From assembly GCA_013349405.1 (NCBI GenBank), contig DUZS01000011.1, positions 1 to 64,000 of the forward strand: a stretch of 64,000 nucleotides of DNA, read 5' to 3'. A program made the position numbers and the translations under genes. This document shows, piece after piece, positions 24,310 to 35,037 of the stretch (positions are counted from its first letter, which is position 1; every line of letters starts with the position of its first letter). The stretch is from Desulfuromonadales bacterium. Lineage in GTDB: Bacteria; Desulfobacterota; Desulfuromonadia; Geobacterales; Pseudopelobacteraceae. Under the pieces are notes generated by a model, which was not told where the DNA came from, did no database searches, and worked only from the letters and a program-made list of their open reading frames with translations.

Positions 24310-25116
24310 TCAATCTCTATCGGGGATTGCAATTGCTCCTTTGCCAAGTTTTACAGCAAGTTCTTTCGCTGCCTCCGGATCAAGATGTTTGCCGACACGA
24401 ACACGATACCACGTGCCTTTTTCACCCAGATGAGACTCAACGATAGTGGCATTGTATCCTTTCGCTGTCAGTTTGCTGCGGAGTGATTCAGCTTCTGATT
24501 TGAGGCTGAATGAAGCGACCTGGACAGTATGGCCGCTGGCTTCCGGATGAATGGAGCTTGCCGGTTTTGCCGGAGTGGTCTTGAGAGGCTGGGTTTGAGC
24601 GGTTTCGTCCGGTTGGGGTGGTGCCGGCTTGGCCACGTTGGTGGGCATCGCCGCCTGCAGGGGGAGTTTTGCCGGTTTCTCATCCTTCAAATTATTGATT
24701 CCACTACCCAGAGTATTACTCCTCTGACCACTCGGAAGTGTCTTGTAAAAGCTCAGTGGAGGATCATTCACTGGTGGCGATGTAATAGCGGCCGGCGGTT
24801 GGGCGGGGGGGCTCTCCACTTGAGGCTGTGTCGCAGTCACCGGTGTTGCACGTTGCTGTTCAGGAGGTGCCTGTTCTTTTTTGGCCTGTTGCGGACTGTT
24901 TTCGAGGCTCTGTTGTTCCATTGCTGCCTTAAACGCTTTTTTTGCTGATCGCTGAGCAACCCACCAGCCACTGCCAAAGCCGATGGCGAGGCATAGGATC
25001 CCGGTAATTAAGACAGTAAACAGTGTTCCTCCAGATGAAGATTCTTTGCGCGGGCGACTTTGCCCCGCCTTGAGAACGCTGCACGATGTTTTTGGTTCAC
25101 TGTAATCAATGCGCAT
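24310..25116 (-). CDS. SPOR-domain membrane protein
   Basis: A 268-residue protein with a short cytoplasmic N-terminus, one membrane segment at about 31-53 (LFTVLITGILCLAIGFGSGW), a long Pro/Gln/Ala-rich periplasmic linker and a C-terminal SPOR domain (about 192-265: HTVQVASFSLKSEAESLRSK ... TWYRVRVGKHLDPEAA). SPOR domains bind denuded peptidoglycan at the division septum. It starts 10 bases after argS, with GGAGG at good spacing, so it is co-transcribed with argS. Confidence 0.9.
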   Translation of the reverse strand: MRIDYSEPKTSCSVLKAGQSRPRKESSSGGTLFTVLITGILCLAIGFGSGWWVAQRSAKKAFKAAMEQQSLENSPQQAKKEQAPPEQQRATPVTATQPQVESPPAQPPAAITSPPVNDPPLSFYKTLPSGQRSNTLGSGINNLKDEKPAKLPLQAAMPTNVAKPAPPQPDETAQTQPLKTTPAKPASSIHPEASGHTVQVASFSLKSEAESLRSKLTAKGYNATIVESHLGEKGTWYRVRVGKHLDPEAAKELAVKLGKGAIAIPDRD

Positions 25117-25126
25117 GGTGCCTCCG

Positions 25127-26818
25127 CTACATCCGTTCCGGTGCAGTTATGCCCAGGATAGAGAGGGCGTTTTTCAGGGTTTGAGCGGTTCGTCTCAGCA
25201 GGTAGAGCCGTGCTTCCGTAAGGGGGCGGTCCTCGCTGATGACCCGGTTTTTGTTGTAGAAAGTGTGGAAACAGCTGGCCAATTCACTCAAGTAATAGGT
25301 CAGACGATGGGGCTCCAGATGAACGGCACAATCATCGACGGTGTCGGGTAGTGCTGCCAGAAGTTTGATCATCTGAAGATCCTCCGGTGTAGAGAGGCAG
25401 GCCAGGTCGGCAGGTGCAGGTTTTTCGGGTGCATTGAAACCTTTTTCGCCAGCATTGTCAAAAATACTGCAGATACGGGCATGGGCGTACTGGACATAAT
25501 AGACCGGGTTTTCATTGGTCTGCTGTTTTGCCAGGTCTATGTCGAATACCAGCTGGGCATCAGGCTTGCGCATCAGAAAAAAGAAGCGGGTTGCGTCCCG
25601 GCCAACTTCATCAATGAGGTCGCGCAGTGTGACATAACTGCCGGCCCGTTTGGAAATTTTGACCTCTTCACCACCGCGCATGACCGTCACCATCTGGTGC
25701 AGTACATACTCGGGCCACTCCTGAGCAACGCCGATGTCCAGAGCCTGAAGTCCGGCGCGCACGCGAGTGACGGTGCTGTGGTGATCGGAGCCCTGTTCGT
25801 TGATAACCCTGGTAAAGCCGCGTTCCCACTTGGCCTGGTGATAGGCGACATCGGGAACAAAATAGGTATAGCTGCCGTCAGCCTTACGCATGACGCGATC
25901 TTTGTCGTCGCCGAAAGCGGTGGAGCGGAGCCAGAGGGCGTTGTCCTGCTCATAGGCGTGGCCGTTGGCAATCAACTTCTGAACAACCGCATCAACTCTC
26001 CCTTCGCTGTAGAGTGCTGATTCCAGCGTGTAGACATCGAACCTCACATCGAACGCTTCAAGGTCAAGGTCCTGCTCGCGGCGCAGCCAGGCGACGGCAA
26101 AATGTCGGATGTCATCACTGTTTTCAGGGTCTCCGCAGGCGGTGGTATGCAGATCTGCGGCCTCTACGGTTTCCCGGTTCAGATAGGCTCTGGCCACATC
26201 CCTGATATATTCGCCCTGATACCCGCCTTCCGGCCAGCGGGGGTCATCCGGTCCGATGCCGAGACAGCGCAGCTGGACAGAAAGGGCGAGATTACTGATC
26301 TGGACGCCGGCATCGTTGTAGTAAAATTCACGTGTCACATCCCAGCCGGCGGCATCCAGTACGCGGCAGAGCGTGTCACCGATAGCGGCTCCGCGGCCAT
26401 GACCAATATGCAGAGGACCGGTTGGATTGGCACTGACAAACTCTACCTGCACCTTCTTCATGGCTCCGCTTGTTGTCCGCCCAAACCGGTCACCCTCTTG
26501 TTCAATTTCAAGGAGAGTGTCAAGCCATGCTGACTGAGCAACGAATACGTTGATGAAGCCCGGTCCGGCGATTTCGCTCTTAGCCAGCAGGCCGTCGCCG
26601 TTGCCGAGGTATTTGATAATAATCTCAGCAACCTGGCGTGGCGCTTTGCGCTCGCCTTTTGCCAGCTGCATGGCAATGTTACAGGAAAAATCTCCATGTT
26701 CGGGATTGACAGGATGGCCGATGATAATGGCTGGTAGCGGGAATGTCGTCAGTTCTTGTGCCGCGTGGGCTTTGAGCAGTGCAGATTCAAGCAGGGGGGC
26801 TATCCGGTTTCGCATCAT
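25127..26818 (-). CDS. argS: Arginyl-tRNA synthetase
   Basis: A 563-residue class I synthetase. The N-terminal Add-1 domain binds the tRNA elbow. The ATP site has [14 protein letters not shown] (the HIGH motif). The second motif is KISKRAGS, which replaces KMSK. The C-terminal DALR-type anticodon domain starts near residue 440. The first of two adjacent ATG codons is chosen (26818) because it overlaps the upstream small gene's stop (ATGA). Essential for charging tRNA-Arg. Confidence 0.97.
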   Translation of the reverse strand: MMRNRIAPLLESALLKAHAAQELTTFPLPAIIIGHPVNPEHGDFSCNIAMQLAKGERKAPRQVAEIIIKYLGNGDGLLAKSEIAGPGFINVFVAQSAWLDTLLEIEQEGDRFGRTTSGAMKKVQVEFVSANPTGPLHIGHGRGAAIGDTLCRVLDAAGWDVTREFYYNDAGVQISNLALSVQLRCLGIGPDDPRWPEGGYQGEYIRDVARAYLNRETVEAADLHTTACGDPENSDDIRHFAVAWLRREQDLDLEAFDVRFDVYTLESALYSEGRVDAVVQKLIANGHAYEQDNALWLRSTAFGDDKDRVMRKADGSYTYFVPDVAYHQAKWERGFTRVINEQGSDHHSTVTRVRAGLQALDIGVAQEWPEYVLHQMVTVMRGGEEVKISKRAGSYVTLRDLIDEVGRDATRFFFLMRKPDAQLVFDIDLAKQQTNENPVYYVQYAHARICSIFDNAGEKGFNAPEKPAPADLACLSTPEDLQMIKLLAALPDTVDDCAVHLEPHRLTYYLSELASCFHTFYNKNRVISEDRPLTEARLYLLRRTAQTLKNALSILGITAPERM

Positions 26819-26982
26819 TGTTTTGGCTGTTCTTTCTGGTCGGTGGCTTTATTGTCTTCCGGAACTTCTTTAATGCTGACATCCCGGGAAAAATCGGGAC
26901 ATCTGGCCCCGTTGTCCTGGATGCTGAATCGTTTTGAGCAGTTTTCGCGCCAGGCACAGACGGCACATCTTTGTGGTGACAT
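26815..26982 (-). CDS. 55-residue cysteine-rich small protein, coupled to argS
   Basis: On the minus strand, ATG 26982 starts [19 protein letters not shown], then a second part with [10 protein letters not shown] and a polar tail, ending in TGA that overlaps the argS start by four bases. The pattern C-x2-C-x5-C-x(n)-C suggests a small zinc- or iron-binding knuckle. The frame, the overlap and the conserved-looking cysteines support a real gene. Function unknown. Translation is probably coupled with argS. Confidence 0.7.
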   Translation of the reverse strand: MSPQRCAVCAWRENCSKRFSIQDNGARCPDFSRDVSIKEVPEDNKATDQKEQPKQ

Positions 26983-27068
26983 GACTAAATCCTAAATCTT
27001 GGTAAAATAGGCTGAACCGCAGAGGGCGCAGCAAAAAAAGCAGGTGCTTCCAAGCGAGGTTTGCAGGA

Positions 27069-27371
27069 TTACTGCTGTTTCTTTTCCTGGGGAAACTGGT
27101 AGATTACTTCATTACTGCGCACAAGACCAAAATCCTTGCGAGCAATACTTTCGAGGTAGCGCCGGTCTGATTTAAGCGCCACAATTTCTCGCTTCATTTT
27201 TTCATTTTCAGTTCTGCTGTCGGCCAAACGCACTTCAATTTTGTTTTTATCCTGTTTGAGTTCAAATATCCGCAGCAAACCTTTATCGCCAAAAACAGTG
27301 AAAAAGAGGATGAATGCCAGGCATCCGAGCGGAATGAAATACATCTTTTTTTGTAGAGGCAGGTTAAACAT
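27069..27371 (-). CDS. FtsB/DivIC-like septum formation initiator
   Basis: A 100-residue bitopic protein: a short cytoplasmic end, a membrane segment at about 10-30 (MYFIPLGCLAFILFFTVFG), then a coiled coil (ELKQDKNKIEVRLADSRTEN ...) and the conserved tail ESIARKDFGLVRSNEVIYQF typical of DivIC/FtsB. It helps recruit and activate the septal synthase complex. It directly abuts the decarboxylase gene upstream on the same strand. Confidence 0.9.
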   Translation of the reverse strand: MFNLPLQKKMYFIPLGCLAFILFFTVFGDKGLLRIFELKQDKNKIEVRLADSRTENEKMKREIVALKSDRRYLESIARKDFGLVRSNEVIYQFPQEKKQQ

Positions 27372-28307
27372 TTACCCTTTTCCGATCCTTTGGGCAAAAT
27401 ATGCCGCTGTCGTTTTGAGACCGTCATGCAGGGCTACCGCGGGCTCCCATGCCAGTTTTTCGCGAGCCAGAGAGATGTTGGGCTGACGCTGTTTCGGATC
27501 ATCCTGCGGCAGCGGCTGAAAAATGATTTTCGACGTTGAGCCGACTATTGTAATGATTTTTTCAGCAAACTCAAGGATTGTATTCTCAACCGGGTTACCA
27601 AGATTAACCGGACCGATAAAACCGTCACATTCCATCATGCGGATCATTCCCTCAACCAGATCACTGACATAGCAGAACGAGCGTGTCTGGGAGCCGTCGC
27701 CGTACACGGTAATATCTTCATTGCGGAGTGCCTGCAGGATGAAGTTTGATACGACGCGACCATCGTTTTCGGCCATGCGCGGGCCATAGGTGTTGAAGAT
27801 GCGGATGATGCGGATGTCTACATTATTCTGGCGGTGGTAGTCCATCATCAGTGTTTCGGCTACCCGCTTCCCTTCATCGTAGCAGCTGCGAATACCGATC
27901 GGGTTGACGTTGCCCCAGTAATCTTCCGTCTGCGGATGCACGTTGGGGTCGCCGTAGACCTCAGACGTGGAAGCCTGCAGGATACGGGCTTTGACCCGCT
28001 TGGCCATTCCCAGCATGTTGATGGTGCCCATGACGCTGGTTTTAGTGGTTTTTACCGGATTATACTGGTAGTGAATCGGAGAGGCAGGGCAGGCGAGATT
28101 ATAGATGCGATCAACTTCAAGCAGGATCGGTTCGGTGATGTCATGCCTGACCAGTTCAAAACGATGACTGTCCATCAGATGAATGATGTTGTTTTTGCTG
28201 CCGGTGAAGAAATTATCCAGGCAGATAACGTCATGTCCTTCGTTCAAAAGTCGCTCGCAGAGATGTGAACCGACAAAACCGGCGCCACCGGTTACCAGTA
28301 TACGCAT
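27372..28307 (-). CDS. UDP-glucuronate decarboxylase (UDP-xylose synthase)
   Basis: A 311-residue extended short-chain dehydrogenase. The NAD loop is [11 protein letters not shown] (6-16). The Ser/Tyr/Lys catalytic set is STSEVYG and the Y-x3-K of [11 protein letters not shown]. The family marker [16 protein letters not shown] identifies UDP-xylose synthase. It converts UDP-glucuronate to UDP-xylose for surface polysaccharide. The upstream gene makes its substrate, and the two are nearly adjacent. Confidence 0.93.
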   Translation of the reverse strand: MRILVTGGAGFVGSHLCERLLNEGHDVICLDNFFTGSKNNIIHLMDSHRFELVRHDITEPILLEVDRIYNLACPASPIHYQYNPVKTTKTSVMGTINMLGMAKRVKARILQASTSEVYGDPNVHPQTEDYWGNVNPIGIRSCYDEGKRVAETLMMDYHRQNNVDIRIIRIFNTYGPRMAENDGRVVSNFILQALRNEDITVYGDGSQTRSFCYVSDLVEGMIRMMECDGFIGPVNLGNPVENTILEFAEKIITIVGSTSKIIFQPLPQDDPKQRQPNISLAREKLAWEPAVALHDGLKTTAAYFAQRIGKG

Positions 28308-28308
28308 A

Positions 28309-29667
28309 TTATTTTACCCCTCCGGTGATCCCGCCGCTGCAGCGACCGAGCGGGACATAGGTGAAGCCGCCGGCAGCCATCCGGTCAGGCTTGTACAGGT
28401 TACGGCCATCCACGACAATTGGCGATCTGAGGGCGGTCTTGATGCGGTCAAAGTCCGGATTACGATACTCGCTCCAGTCGGTAATGATTGCCAGGGCGTC
28501 AGCTCCGTCCAGGATGGCATACTGGTTGCTGCTGTATTCGATCCGGTCGCCAAAATGATGGCGGGCTTCTTTAAGCGCTTCCGGATCATGGGCGCGCACG
28601 GTTGCGCCGGCAGCAAGCAGTCGTTCAATAATAGTAATAGCCGGGGCTTCGCGCATATCATCAGTGCGCGGTTTGAACGAGAGCCCCCAACAGGCGACGG
28701 TGCGCCCGACCAGGGGAAGCTCTTCATCAGGGGAACTGAGCAGTTTGAGCAGTTTATCAGCCAGCACTTCTTTCTGCAGTTCGTTAACCTCCTCAACCGC
28801 TTTCAGCAGCAGGAAATCATAGTTTGATTCTTCCGCAGTTTTAATAAGAGCCTTGACGTCTTTGGGGAAGCAGGAACCACCATAACCGGGGCCGGGAAAC
28901 AGGAAGTCATAGCCGATACGCAAGTCGGAACCGATCCCCTCGCGAACGGCCATCACATCTGCCCCCATCCGTTCGCAGAGACCTGCTATCTGGTTCATGA
29001 AGGAGATGCGTGTGGCGAGCATGGCATTGGCGGCGTATTTGGTCATTTCGGCGCTGCGGATATCCATGACGATCATACGGTTCTGTTTGCGCATGAACGG
29101 GTCGTACAGCTCTTTCATTATTTCGGCGGTGCGGACGTTGTCGCACCCGATGACAACCCGGTCCGGTTTCATAAAGTCGTCTATGGCGGCCCCTTCCTTG
29201 AGGAATTCCGGGTTGGAGACAACATCGAATTCCAGATCAACACCACGGGCGGCCAATTCTTCCAGCACTGCAGCGCGAACTTTGTCGGCGGTGCCGACCG
29301 GAACGGTTGACTTGTCGACAATAATCTTGAAGCCGTTCATGGCGCGGCCGATATCGTGAGCGACGCCAAGGACATATTTGAGGTCGGCTGAGCCATCTTC
29401 TCCGGGAGGGGTGCCAACGGCGACGAAGCATACGAGCGATGCCTTGACCGCTTCCTCCATATCAACAGTGAAAGAGAGGCGGCCCTCAGACTGGTTGCGT
29501 ACAATCATCTCTTTGAGGCCTGGTTCATAGATTGGAATAATACCCTGTTTAAGGTTGTCAATCCGCGCGTGGTCGATATCGACGGCGATAACGCTGTTGC
29601 CGCTTTCGGCAAAACAGGCTGCGGCCACCAGGCCGACATAACCGGCGCCAAAAATACAAATTTTCAT
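28309..29667 (-). CDS. UDP-glucose 6-dehydrogenase
   Basis: A 452-residue enzyme oxidising UDP-glucose to UDP-glucuronate with two NAD+. Start ATG 29667 ([20 protein letters not shown]) has GGAG 7 bases upstream; an ATG 12 bases earlier is in frame but lacks that spacing. The Rossmann loop is GAGYVG. The catalytic cysteine is in [12 protein letters not shown], with the conserved lysine. It feeds the decarboxylase gene 1 base downstream. Confidence 0.95.
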   Translation of the reverse strand: MKICIFGAGYVGLVAAACFAESGNSVIAVDIDHARIDNLKQGIIPIYEPGLKEMIVRNQSEGRLSFTVDMEEAVKASLVCFVAVGTPPGEDGSADLKYVLGVAHDIGRAMNGFKIIVDKSTVPVGTADKVRAAVLEELAARGVDLEFDVVSNPEFLKEGAAIDDFMKPDRVVIGCDNVRTAEIMKELYDPFMRKQNRMIVMDIRSAEMTKYAANAMLATRISFMNQIAGLCERMGADVMAVREGIGSDLRIGYDFLFPGPGYGGSCFPKDVKALIKTAEESNYDFLLLKAVEEVNELQKEVLADKLLKLLSSPDEELPLVGRTVACWGLSFKPRTDDMREAPAITIIERLLAAGATVRAHDPEALKEARHHFGDRIEYSSNQYAILDGADALAIITDWSEYRNPDFDRIKTALRSPIVVDGRNLYKPDRMAAGGFTYVPLGRCSGGITGGVK

Positions 29668-29729
29668 GATCTTCTCCAAAATTAATAATTCTGAACTCTA
29701 TAGCACACTATCCATCTGAAATTCCAGGT

Positions 29730-30593
29730 TTAATCTCGATTTATATCATTTTTCAATCTCAGCGCTTCACCATATGCCTCGCTCCGTGAAACCCCTGAAA
29801 TCAGAGCGGCTTGCTTTGCGATATCTTTTAACGAAAAAGTGCCTTCAGCCATCAAGCGGCCCAGAACATTCTCCAGAGGCTCACTCTCCTGCAACGCAAC
29901 AGCGCCCGGCGCGATTAACAGCACCACTTCGCCGCGTACAACACCCTGCGATACAGTAGCGATCACCTCCGATACCGTGCCGCGGATACACTCCTCAAAC
30001 ATCTTGGTAAGCTCCCGCGCCACTATCACCTGCCGCTCGCCGAGCACCTCTTGAACATCGTTGAGGGTATCTACCAATCTATGAGGGGCTTCATATAATA
30101 TCAGTGTGCCGGGGAGGGCGCTCATTCCGGAGATGAAGGTGCGGCGCTTTCCCTGACGGGAGGGGGGGAAACCGGCGAATGTAAAGGTGTCGGTCGGCAG
30201 GCCGGAGGCAGAAAGAGCCGTGATGGCGGCGCATGCTCCCGGAAGCGGAACTACGGGAATCCCTTCGGCGACAGCATCGCGGACCAGTTGATAGCCCGGA
30301 TCAGAGATACAGGGGGTGCCTGCGTCAGATATGAGCGCCACCGATTTACCCTGGCGCAGCGCGTGTAAAATCCGTTCCCCCTTGAGCTGCTGATTGTGGT
30401 CAAAATAGGATGTCAACGGTTTCGATATGCCAAAGTGGGTGAGAAGTCTGAGCGAGTGGCGGGTATCCTCGGCAGCAATCAGATCGACCTCGCCAAGAAT
30501 TCGCACCGCCCGATAGGTCATGTCTTCGAGGTTACCGATCGGCGTGGCGACAATATAGAGGGTGGCGACCGTCATCGGCTTTGGGTCAAGCAT
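29730..30593 (-). CDS. rsmI: 16S rRNA (cytidine1402-2'-O)-methyltransferase
   Basis: A 287-residue tetrapyrrole-methylase-fold enzyme. Markers are TLYIVATPIGNLEDMTYRAV, AAEDTRHSLRLLTHF, SDAGTPCISDPGYQLV and ALSASGLPTDTFTFAGFPP. It methylates the 2'-hydroxyl of C1402 in 16S rRNA. Start ATG 30593 is chosen for AGGGGA at about 6 bases; an open frame runs a further 294 bases upstream but is not family sequence. The divergent rlmI-like gene begins 123 bases away. Confidence 0.93.
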   Translation of the reverse strand: MLDPKPMTVATLYIVATPIGNLEDMTYRAVRILGEVDLIAAEDTRHSLRLLTHFGISKPLTSYFDHNQQLKGERILHALRQGKSVALISDAGTPCISDPGYQLVRDAVAEGIPVVPLPGACAAITALSASGLPTDTFTFAGFPPSRQGKRRTFISGMSALPGTLILYEAPHRLVDTLNDVQEVLGERQVIVARELTKMFEECIRGTVSEVIATVSQGVVRGEVVLLIAPGAVALQESEPLENVLGRLMAEGTFSLKDIAKQAALISGVSRSEAYGEALRLKNDINRD

Positions 30594-30716
30594 GCGTATC
30601 CCCTGCTGTTTGTGAAAGTAATTTTTGCCATAATGGTGTACAAGGAAATGACTGTCAAGCTCGACATCAGGAAAAATACAATCCGTGCAGCCTTTTGCAC
30701 ACGCTGAGGACGTCCG

Positions 30717-31892
30717 ATGACCAGAATAACACTGAACAAAAACGAAGATCGCCGCATCAAGTCGGGACACCCCTGGGTATTCAGCAATGAAATTCGTGAA
30801 GTCTCTGGAGAGCGCACCGCCGGAATTGCTGCCGAACTGTATGACGCCGCCGGCGGTTTCATCGGTATCGGCCATTATAATCCGCATTCGCTGATCGCCT
30901 TCCGGCTCGTTTCCCGGCAGCGGGAGGATATCGACAGCGAAGCGTTTTTTGAAGGACGGATTGCCGCCGCTCTACCGCATCGTCAGCTTCGCTATCCCGA
31001 TTTGTCCACCTTCCGTGCTGTCTATGGAGAAAGTGACTTCCTGCCGGGATTGGTTGTTGATAAATACGCTGATTACCTGTCGGTGCAGTTTCTTTCTGCC
31101 GGTATGGATTGTCGGCGCGGGCAGATTGTCGCAGCGCTCCGGAACGTGCTGGCACCGCTTGGTGTTATTGCCCGTAACGACGTGGCTGTGCGCAAGCTGG
31201 AAGGATTGAACGAAACGGTCGAGGTCCTGTGGGGCGACATTCCCGACCGGGTTGAGATGGTGGAGAATGGTCTCCGCTTCCAGGTAAGTCTTCGGGACGG
31301 GCAGAAAACAGGCGGGTTTCTCGATCAAAAACAGAATCATCTGCTGCTGCGCGACATCTGTGCCGGGAAAAAAGTGCTCGACTGCTTCTGCTACACCGGG
31401 GGGTGGGCGATTCATGCGGCCACATTTGGTGCTCTGTCGGTGCTGGGAGTTGATATTTCAGCGCGGGCTGTGGGACAGGCGAGCAGTCACGCCAAGTTGA
31501 ATAAAGTGACCGACCGGGTGCGTTTTGAAGAGTGTGATGCTTTTGAGCGGTTACGTTCGCTCCATCAGGAAGAGGAGCGTTTCGGGGTAATTGTGATGGA
31601 TCCTCCCGCTTTTGTCAAAAGCCGCAAGAACATCGCCGAGGCGACGAAGGGATATCTGACGGTCAACCGCCGGGCACTGGAACTGCTGGAGCCGGGCGGT
31701 TACCTGATCACCTGCTCCTGCTCATACCTCATGGGGCGCGAAGCGTTTCGCGATATGCTGATTCAGGCGGCCCGCCTGGCAAAACGTGAGGTGCGACTGG
31801 TGGAAACATGCTCTCAGGCGGCGGATCATCCGGTGCTGCTGTCATTCCCGGAGGCGGAATATCTGAAATGCTTTGTGCTGCAGGCGGTATAA
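30717..31892 (+). CDS. 23S rRNA cytosine-C5 methyltransferase, RlmI-like
   Basis: A 391-residue methyltransferase with an N-terminal PUA domain (about 1-75, KNEDRRIKSGHPWVFSNEI) and a C-terminal Rossmann methylase (DCFCYTGGWAIHAA; GVDISARAVGQA; VIVMDPPAFVKS; LITCSCSYLM). The cysteine in the SCSC loop fits m5C catalysis. E. coli RlmI modifies C1962 of 23S rRNA. The next gene, a sensor kinase, starts after three bases, an unusual pairing. Confidence 0.9.
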   Translation: MTRITLNKNEDRRIKSGHPWVFSNEIREVSGERTAGIAAELYDAAGGFIGIGHYNPHSLIAFRLVSRQREDIDSEAFFEGRIAAALPHRQLRYPDLSTFRAVYGESDFLPGLVVDKYADYLSVQFLSAGMDCRRGQIVAALRNVLAPLGVIARNDVAVRKLEGLNETVEVLWGDIPDRVEMVENGLRFQVSLRDGQKTGGFLDQKQNHLLLRDICAGKKVLDCFCYTGGWAIHAATFGALSVLGVDISARAVGQASSHAKLNKVTDRVRFEECDAFERLRSLHQEEERFGVIVMDPPAFVKSRKNIAEATKGYLTVNRRALELLEPGGYLITCSCSYLMGREAFRDMLIQAARLAKREVRLVETCSQAADHPVLLSFPEAEYLKCFVLQAV

Positions 31893-31895
31893 CCC

Positions 31896-33614
31896 GTGTT
31901 CCTGATTCTGCTCGTTGTGGCGCTTCTCTGTAGTCACCCCGCTGCCACTGCTGCCGAGGAGTTTGAGGTCGCATCTCCGCCGACTATTATAGTCGGCGGA
32001 GATCGCGATTACCCGCCGTATGAGTTTCTTGACAAGGATGGCCGGCCGACCGGCTATAATGTCGATCTGACCCGCGCCATTGCTGAGGTCATGGGGATAA
32101 AGGTCGATTTCCGTTTCGGCGGCTGGTCGGAGATGCGCACCGCCCTGATTGGAGGCTTCGTCGATGTTCTGCAGGGAATTTCCTATTCGGAAGAGCGCAC
32201 CAGAACCGTCTCGTTTTCCCCTCCGCATGCCATCATCAATCATGCCATTTTTGCCCGCAGGGATACCCCGGCGGTCAGTACGATTGAAGAGCTGCGCGGC
32301 AAGGCGATTATCGTGTTTCGTGACGGCATCATGCACGATTATCTCGCCTCGCTCGGCTTTGCAAAAAATCTGATAATGACCGAAACGCCTGCTGATGCAC
32401 TGCGATTGCTGGCATCAGGGAAACACGACTATGCAGTGCTGGCCATGCTTCCCGGCATGTACATCATCCGCGAACACAAGTTGTCCAATCTGGTCCCGGT
32501 CGCGAGGAGTATTTCGACCCAGAAATATTGTTATGCGGTCAGGAAAGGGAATGAAGAGCTGCTGGCGCGCTTCAACGAGGGGTTGGCGATTCTGAAGAAA
32601 ACCGGCCAGTATCAGGAAATTTATGATCGCTGGCTGGGGGTACTCGGCCCGCCGAAAATAACCCTGGAAAAGGTCGCCTGGTATGCAGCCATGGTGCTCG
32701 GGCCGCTGTTTATTATTCTGGCTGGAACGGTGCTCTGGTCCCGGACCCTCCAGAAGCGGGTTGCCCAACGGACAGAAGAGCTGGCGCTGGAAGTAGTTGA
32801 ACGGAAACGTGCCCTGGACGAACTGAAACGCCATCAGGACAAGCTTATACAGGCCGATAAAATGGCGTCTCTCGGTATTCTCGTCGCCGGCGTCGCGCAT
32901 GAGATCAACAATCCGAACGGCTTGATCCTGCTCAATATGCCGATCCTGCGCGAGGTGTACCGGGATGCGGAGGACCTGCTTGAAGCTCAGTATCTGAGCC
33001 AGGGAGATTTTACCCTTGGCGGCCTGCCCTACTCACGCATGCGCGACGAAGTTCCCCATCTGCTGGAGGAGATGCAGGAGGGGGCCAATCGTATCAAGCG
33101 GATTGTTGAGGAGCTGAAGGACTTTGCGCGGCTGGACACATCGGCAGCGCTTGAGCCGGTTGACGTCAATGCCGTTGTGAAAGCCGCTGTCCGTCTGGTT
33201 GATTCGTCGCTCCGATCTTCGACAAACCGCTTCGAAGCGAGCTGCGCCCCCTCTCTTCCGGCTATTTTAGGCAACTCCCAGCGTATTGAACAGGTTGTCA
33301 TCAATCTGATTTTGAATGCCTGTCAGGCGCTGCCGGATATTGAACACGGAATTTCGTTGTGTACCTGTCACGATGAAGCTGCCGGTGCGGTGGTACTTAC
33401 CGTGACAGATGAAGGATCCGGCATTGCGCCCGAACATATTATGCACCTGACCGATCCCTTCTTCACCACCAAACGGGAAAGCGGCGGTACCGGACTCGGC
33501 CTGTCGGTATCGGCCACCATTATCAAAGAGCACAACGGGTCTCTTGAATTTGCTTCAACTCCCGGAGTCGGGACAACCGTGACCCTGACCCTTCCCGTCG
33601 CAGCGAGGAGCTAA
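31896..33614 (+). CDS. Sensor histidine kinase with periplasmic SBP_bac_3 domain
   Basis: A 572-residue kinase starting at GTG 31896. A signal peptide (about 1-20) leads into a family-3 solute-binding domain (about 28-250: VGGDRDYPPYEFLDKDGRPT). One membrane helix (about 265-287), a coiled coil, then the phosphoacceptor box AGVAHEINNPNG and an ATPase with N (VVINLILNACQ), G1 (DEGSGIAPEH) and G2 (GGTGLGLSVS) boxes. It should sense an amino acid or organic acid and signal to the response regulator 2 bases downstream. Confidence 0.93.
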   Translation: MFLILLVVALLCSHPAATAAEEFEVASPPTIIVGGDRDYPPYEFLDKDGRPTGYNVDLTRAIAEVMGIKVDFRFGGWSEMRTALIGGFVDVLQGISYSEERTRTVSFSPPHAIINHAIFARRDTPAVSTIEELRGKAIIVFRDGIMHDYLASLGFAKNLIMTETPADALRLLASGKHDYAVLAMLPGMYIIREHKLSNLVPVARSISTQKYCYAVRKGNEELLARFNEGLAILKKTGQYQEIYDRWLGVLGPPKITLEKVAWYAAMVLGPLFIILAGTVLWSRTLQKRVAQRTEELALEVVERKRALDELKRHQDKLIQADKMASLGILVAGVAHEINNPNGLILLNMPILREVYRDAEDLLEAQYLSQGDFTLGGLPYSRMRDEVPHLLEEMQEGANRIKRIVEELKDFARLDTSAALEPVDVNAVVKAAVRLVDSSLRSSTNRFEASCAPSLPAILGNSQRIEQVVINLILNACQALPDIEHGISLCTCHDEAAGAVVLTVTDEGSGIAPEHIMHLTDPFFTTKRESGGTGLGLSVSATIIKEHNGSLEFASTPGVGTTVTLTLPVAARS

Positions 33615-33616
33615 CC

Positions 33617-35035
33617 ATGCCATTATCCCTCTATCCCCATTTCGGCGTTCTCCTGGTTGATGACGAAGCGGCCTGGCTCCGCTCGCTGCGCCTTACGCTG
33701 GAGCGTTCCGCCGGCATCACCAACATCATGACCTGTCAGGAGAGCAGCACGGTTATGGATCTGCTGGAGCAGCATGAAATCGGGTTGGTACTGCTCGATC
33801 TGAATATGCCGCACCTGGGCGGTGACCAGTTGATCTGCCTGATAGCAGAGCGGCACCCGGAAATAGCGGTTATTGTCATCAGCGGCATGAACCAGATTGA
33901 AAGTGCAGTCAACTGCATCAAGCAGGGAGCCTTCGACTATTTTGTCAAGACGGTTGAAGAGGATCGTCTGGTCAGCGGTGTGATGAGGGCAATCCGGGTG
34001 TTGGAGCTGGAGCGGCAGAACCGTGAGATGTCGAGCCGGATGTTGTCGGGAGAACTCAAACACCCGGCGGCCTTTGCCGGCATTGTCACCACTGATCGCG
34101 CCATGCATGCTATCTTTTCCTACATTGAAGCGGTCGCCCTCAGCACGGAGCCGCTGCTGATCCTCGGAGAAAGCGGCGTCGGCAAGGAGCTGATCGCCAA
34201 AGCCGCCCACACGTTAAGTGGCTGCCGGGGTCAGCTGGTTTCGGTAAACGTGGCGGGACTGGATGACGTTGTTTTTGCTGACACACTGTTCGGGCATGTC
34301 CGCGGCGCCTTCACCGGGGCTGATCAGCCCCGGCGCGGTATGATTGAGGAGGCGACTGACGGCACGCTTTTTCTCGATGAAATCGGTGATTTGAGTATTG
34401 CATCACAGGTAAAGTTGTTGCGCCTGCTCCAGGAGGGGGAATATTTTCCGCTTGGCAGTGATCGCCCGAAACGCCTCAAAGCGCGGGTGGTGGTGGCAAC
34501 GCACCAGAATCTTGCCCTCAAGCAGGAGAGCGGCTCATTCCGGCGCGACCTCTATTACCGGCTCTGCACCCATCTGGTGCAGGTCCCGCCGCTGCGGGAA
34601 CGCAAAGGAGACCTGCCGCCGCTGCTGGATCATTTTCTCGAAGAGGCTGCCCGTGCACTCGGCAAGAAGAAGCCGACGCCACCGCGGGAGCTGCTCCAGC
34701 TTTTAGCGACCTACGCGTTTCCGGGTAATGTCCGGGAACTGAAGGCGCTCGTTTACAACGCAGTAAGTGTTCATCGTGACCGGGTTCTCTCAATGGATAC
34801 CTTTCTGAAAACAATCATTCGTCCCGATACAAAACAGACCACACCTGATGTTTCTCAAGCGGAAAAAAATCTCTATGCCGGTCTCGAACGCCTGCCGACC
34901 TTTGGCGAGGCGGCGGAACTGCTCGTTGAAGAGGCCATGACCCGCGCCAATGGCAATCAGACAATTGCCGCCCGCCTGCTCGGGATTTCACAACCGGCGT
35001 TGAGCAAGCGGCTGAAATTGCGGGGGATTGTGTAG
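33617..35035 (+). CDS. Sigma-54-dependent response regulator (DctD/NtrC type)
   Basis: A 472-residue regulator. Receiver domain about 1-125: acidic pair in LLVDDE, phosphorylated aspartate in VLLDLNMP. AAA+ domain about 150-385: Walker A GESGVGKE, sigma-54-contact loop GAFTGA, Walker B GTLFLDEIGD. C-terminal Fis-type helix-turn-helix (TIAARLLGISQPALSKRL). It should activate sigma-54 promoters; a perfect one with upstream palindromes precedes the next gene, dctA. Partner kinase: the gene before it. Confidence 0.95.
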   Translation: MPLSLYPHFGVLLVDDEAAWLRSLRLTLERSAGITNIMTCQESSTVMDLLEQHEIGLVLLDLNMPHLGGDQLICLIAERHPEIAVIVISGMNQIESAVNCIKQGAFDYFVKTVEEDRLVSGVMRAIRVLELERQNREMSSRMLSGELKHPAAFAGIVTTDRAMHAIFSYIEAVALSTEPLLILGESGVGKELIAKAAHTLSGCRGQLVSVNVAGLDDVVFADTLFGHVRGAFTGADQPRRGMIEEATDGTLFLDEIGDLSIASQVKLLRLLQEGEYFPLGSDRPKRLKARVVVATHQNLALKQESGSFRRDLYYRLCTHLVQVPPLRERKGDLPPLLDHFLEEAARALGKKKPTPPRELLQLLATYAFPGNVRELKALVYNAVSVHRDRVLSMDTFLKTIIRPDTKQTTPDVSQAEKNLYAGLERLPTFGEAAELLVEEAMTRANGNQTIAARLLGISQPALSKRLKLRGIV

Positions 35036-35037
35036 GC

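Noticed and set aside
30594-30887. N-terminal extension of rsmI
   Set aside because: The frame is open further upstream but crosses the divergent rlmI-like promoter and start and is not family sequence; ATG 30593 has a ribosome binding site.
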